Of a stretch of 64,000 bases of DNA, positions 61,465 to 64,000 are shown one piece after another. Each line of letters begins with the position of its first letter. The stretch's first letter is position 1. A program made the position numbers and the translations under genes. The DNA comes from Diogma glabrata (Eukaryota; Arthropoda; Insecta; Diptera; Cylindrotomidae), in the NCBI GenBank assembly GCA_963693315.1, contig OY856188.1, positions 263,929,162 to 263,993,161 of the forward strand, in the 5' to 3' direction. The notes below the pieces were generated by a model. That model was not told where the DNA came from. It ran no database searches and worked only from the letters and a program-made list of their open reading frames with translations.

Positions 61465-61733
61465 CATAGCAGGCCGCGCACCTGGATGAGATTATTTTTA
61501 GTCCCAAACTACCTACAGCCTAAGGGATCGAAAGAAGAATACCTGCTGCTCCAACACAAATGATCGTATAGTACGCGTATTTCGAATAAAAATGGACTAA
61601 TATAAAAAAAAGAAACTAAGTGAGATGAGTAGATTCAGGCGACCCCTTTACGTGAAAAGAACCGCGTTCACCGCGTCCAACCCCATGATCTTTACACATT
61701 CACACGCTATCGTACTGCATACACTTTCACATG

Positions 61734-61737
<4 letters not shown>

Positions 61738-61764
<27 letters not shown>
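61738..61764. repeat. CA dinucleotide tract
   Basis: Short pure CA run within the wider CA-rich module of composite repeat P. Confidence 0.9.
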
Positions 61765-61765
<1 letters not shown>

Positions 61766-62890
61766 AGCACAAAGACACGTACCTACATACACACCATCAT
61801 CCATCTTGCTAACCCAAATTCTTTATTTACGTTTTAACAAAGTTGATTTTAACTGATTGTTATTTAAGCATACAAATATCGTGTTGATATGCAAATAGTT
61901 GTACGATTGCCGAAATACGCAAATTATCAGAGTCGTCAGATTCATGCGTGATGCGTTTTATGCGAGATCCAAATTTAGCCAAAAATTCTTTTAATAACCA
62001 TGTTATATTAATTTCAAATAACTCCATTGTTCCAAACTATATTTCACCTTACAGTAAATGTTGTAACTTAGTCGAAACTGAAGTAGCAATCAAGGTGTTT
62101 AACTCTAATCTTGATTTTTTCATATCCTATTTTGTTATGAGAAAAACTAAAAAAAAGATTTACAGGTAAGCATTAGTTTATGTACATCACTTAACGCTAA
62201 ATAACTGCAGATGTGATCAAAGTTATCAAAAGGTAGACTTTGAAGTGATGTTGTCATCATTTCTATGATTTTTTTTTTCTTTTTCGGGATTAAGAAAAAT
62301 TATATTGTTTTAACAATCGTTGTGTTCTGTTTGAATACTGTATTGTATTATCAACAATTCTCAGATTAAGGTAGTCTCCTTAGTCTGCAAATAATATTCA
62401 ATAAAACACTTTAATTTATTTCTATTTTAGATCAATACAATCACATAAAAAAATAACTCAATACAACCAAGTATATTAACTTACCTATCTATCGACGACA
62501 ACTTTAATGCGCGCAATATACTTTATGTCCACTTGGGATGTCTGGTTGATTTATATTATGTATGATTGATTTATTTGTTGTAGCCGTACAACCCACACTA
62601 CCGTTATAGGACACGCGGTCTAATTTATCCAAGACCTAGTTATATTTAAAATCCAATAATTGTATTCCCAAAAAGCAATTAAATAATCACTTGACAATAA
62701 GTTTTATGGTGGCCAAATGCCAATTTAGTTCTACATATAAGGCTATTCTCGTCCACACATTTACATTCACACACTCATACACCTACCTACTAACCATAAT
62801 CATTCATTCATGTAAATAAAATAACAGTAAATTATGACTCACCCCATGATGTGACCAATTCCCGCTCTTCCAACTCGTGGTATCCGCCTT

Positions 62891-64000
62891 AACCCGTCAT
62901 GTTCCTCGACCGAAATAAAACAATAGCAAAGGTTAAACTGCCCCTTTTTGGTACTGTGGTATTACTGGTATTATTATTATTGATGTTATAACTGGGTCGG
63001 GCGGTAAATAATCCACTCACTTTTAAGATTTCTAATTTTTTTGTTAAATTTGGTTTCGGTTTGTTTTTTTCTTCAAATCACTATGAGCTAGCATAAATAA
63101 AAACATGCCGTATTTACAAAAAATATTTTACTATTACGACGATATTTGTTAACATGTAACTGAATGTAACACTAAAATAGCTTAACAATATGGCCACTAT
63201 CAGCCTTTAATAATTTAAGTATATGGTGTTTAATAATAATCTCGGATACAAATAAATAACAAGCATAACACGAAAAATTTTATTTTTGTTTAATAATTTT
63301 AATTTTAATATCACAAGGCGAGAATTTTAATAAAAAAACTAATAATTTCCACCATAATTGACTAGTTTACATGTTCTGTTCTGGTTCGCGGCATAACCAA
63401 TAAAACCAAATCATGAAAGAACAAAATTGATATTTTAATTATTATTTTCAGACGTCAAAGTTGAAATCAGCTGATTTCTAAAAATGACTATCGACTTAGC
63501 GAGACTTCATGTCTTCATCCACGTATTTATAGTTAAAGTCACGCCGTTTTTACATAAAAAACAAAAAATCGATAAATACGATAAGCCTGTTCATTGGTCA
63601 TTTTTTTTTCGTTAAATATGTGTACCTACTAAAAGAGTCTTCACTATTAACCTGTATTAAAATTGGAAAGGAATTATAAATAGAAATATCTATTACGAAA
63701 CGATTGTAGATTACATTTAATGAAGCAAAAGCAACTCAAAAAAAATTTATGACACTACGATGAACGAGACGTCATCCATTGATTGATTCCTCTTATTTTT
63801 TGGAAAATAGAGCAAATTTATCTTAGGGAAATTTTGTTTCGTTTTCGTTTTACTGTACCCACTAAAGAATTCTTACAACCAACGGGTATTACAATAGGAA
63901 ATTTTCAATTTCGTTAATTACAAGCGATTTCAATTCTTTGGCGAGCAAGTTTTCTACAGTTAGAGGTTGAATTTTTAAAACTAGGCAATGAACTAATGGA
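62891..64000. other. AT-rich sequence without gene
   Basis: No frame, repeat or RNA signal that I can support up to the window end. Confidence 0.5.

Larger units (their letters stand above)
61427..62890. repeat. Composite repeat P, copy 2
   Basis: Same modules as 31718-32890: hairpin (61438-61464), TGGCATAGCAGGCCGCGCAC and GAGATTATTTTTAG, AATACCTGCTGCTCCAACAC, GGCGACCCC and CCGCGTCCAACCCC, a CA-rich tract (61690-61790), about 950 bp of different sequence, a second CA-rich stretch (62750-62800) and GACTCACCCCATGATGTGAC (62840). It begins right where the LINE remnant ends. Confidence 0.7.

Overview
This window looks like a stretch of AT-rich animal nuclear genome, most probably an insect. The reasons are a Bel-Pao LTR retrotransposon of arthropod type, degenerate non-LTR retrotransposons, several MITE and hAT-like DNA elements, tRNA-related SINE pieces, long microsatellites and a 200-N scaffold gap. 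I see no convincing intact host gene, no rRNA and no functional tRNA. Low-complexity stretches (hexamer, AT, AG) keep many reading frames open, and I treat those frames as artefacts. The order-level identity of the insect is not decided by anything I can see.

Layout. 1-430 is the right half of an interspersed repeat called family A here. 1.09-3.4 kb is a 2.3 kb AAGTCC hexamer array. 4.14-5.2 kb is a second family A copy. 6.43-9.17 kb is a 2.7 kb hAT-like element with an 8-bp target duplication but no recognisable transposase. 10.9-13.1 kb is a DNA element with about 640-770 bp inverted arms enclosing a broken gene of a recurrent CDGxGG transposon protein family. 17.25-17.56 kb is a gap abutting an AG microsatellite. 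17.87-24.43 kb is a young, complete Bel-Pao element on the minus strand, with a 5-bp target duplication and 601-bp LTRs differing at one base. Its polyprotein has lost the middle of RNase H.

24.6-25.0 kb is a LINE 3' remnant. 29.75-30.16 kb is a nearly perfect 415-bp palindrome. 31.7-32.9 kb and 61.4-62.9 kb are two diverged copies of one composite repeat, which share a hairpin with a compensatory base-pair change. 35.1-35.4 kb holds two tRNA-related SINE heads in opposite orientation. 38.7-41.0 kb has two local tandem duplications. 44.75-46.46 kb is a full family A copy in reverse.

47.06-48.04 kb is a second gene remnant of the CDGxGG family, interrupted by a LINE fragment that itself carries an 88-bp hAT-like MITE. 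49.3-50.35 kb is another LINE remnant. 51.41-51.98 kb is a foldback MITE with TA target duplication. 52.4-54.3 kb is two family A half-copies facing each other around a stem-loop, a split AT microsatellite and a 247-bp MITE. 56.7-58.6 kb is family A with a nested 465-bp MITE. 59.4-61.4 kb is a longer LINE pseudogene on the minus strand.

The region reads as layered transposon insertions rather than a functional gene set. The only open coding capacity of substance is the Bel-Pao Gag-Pol. The CDGxGG elements are the best candidates for something poorly described.
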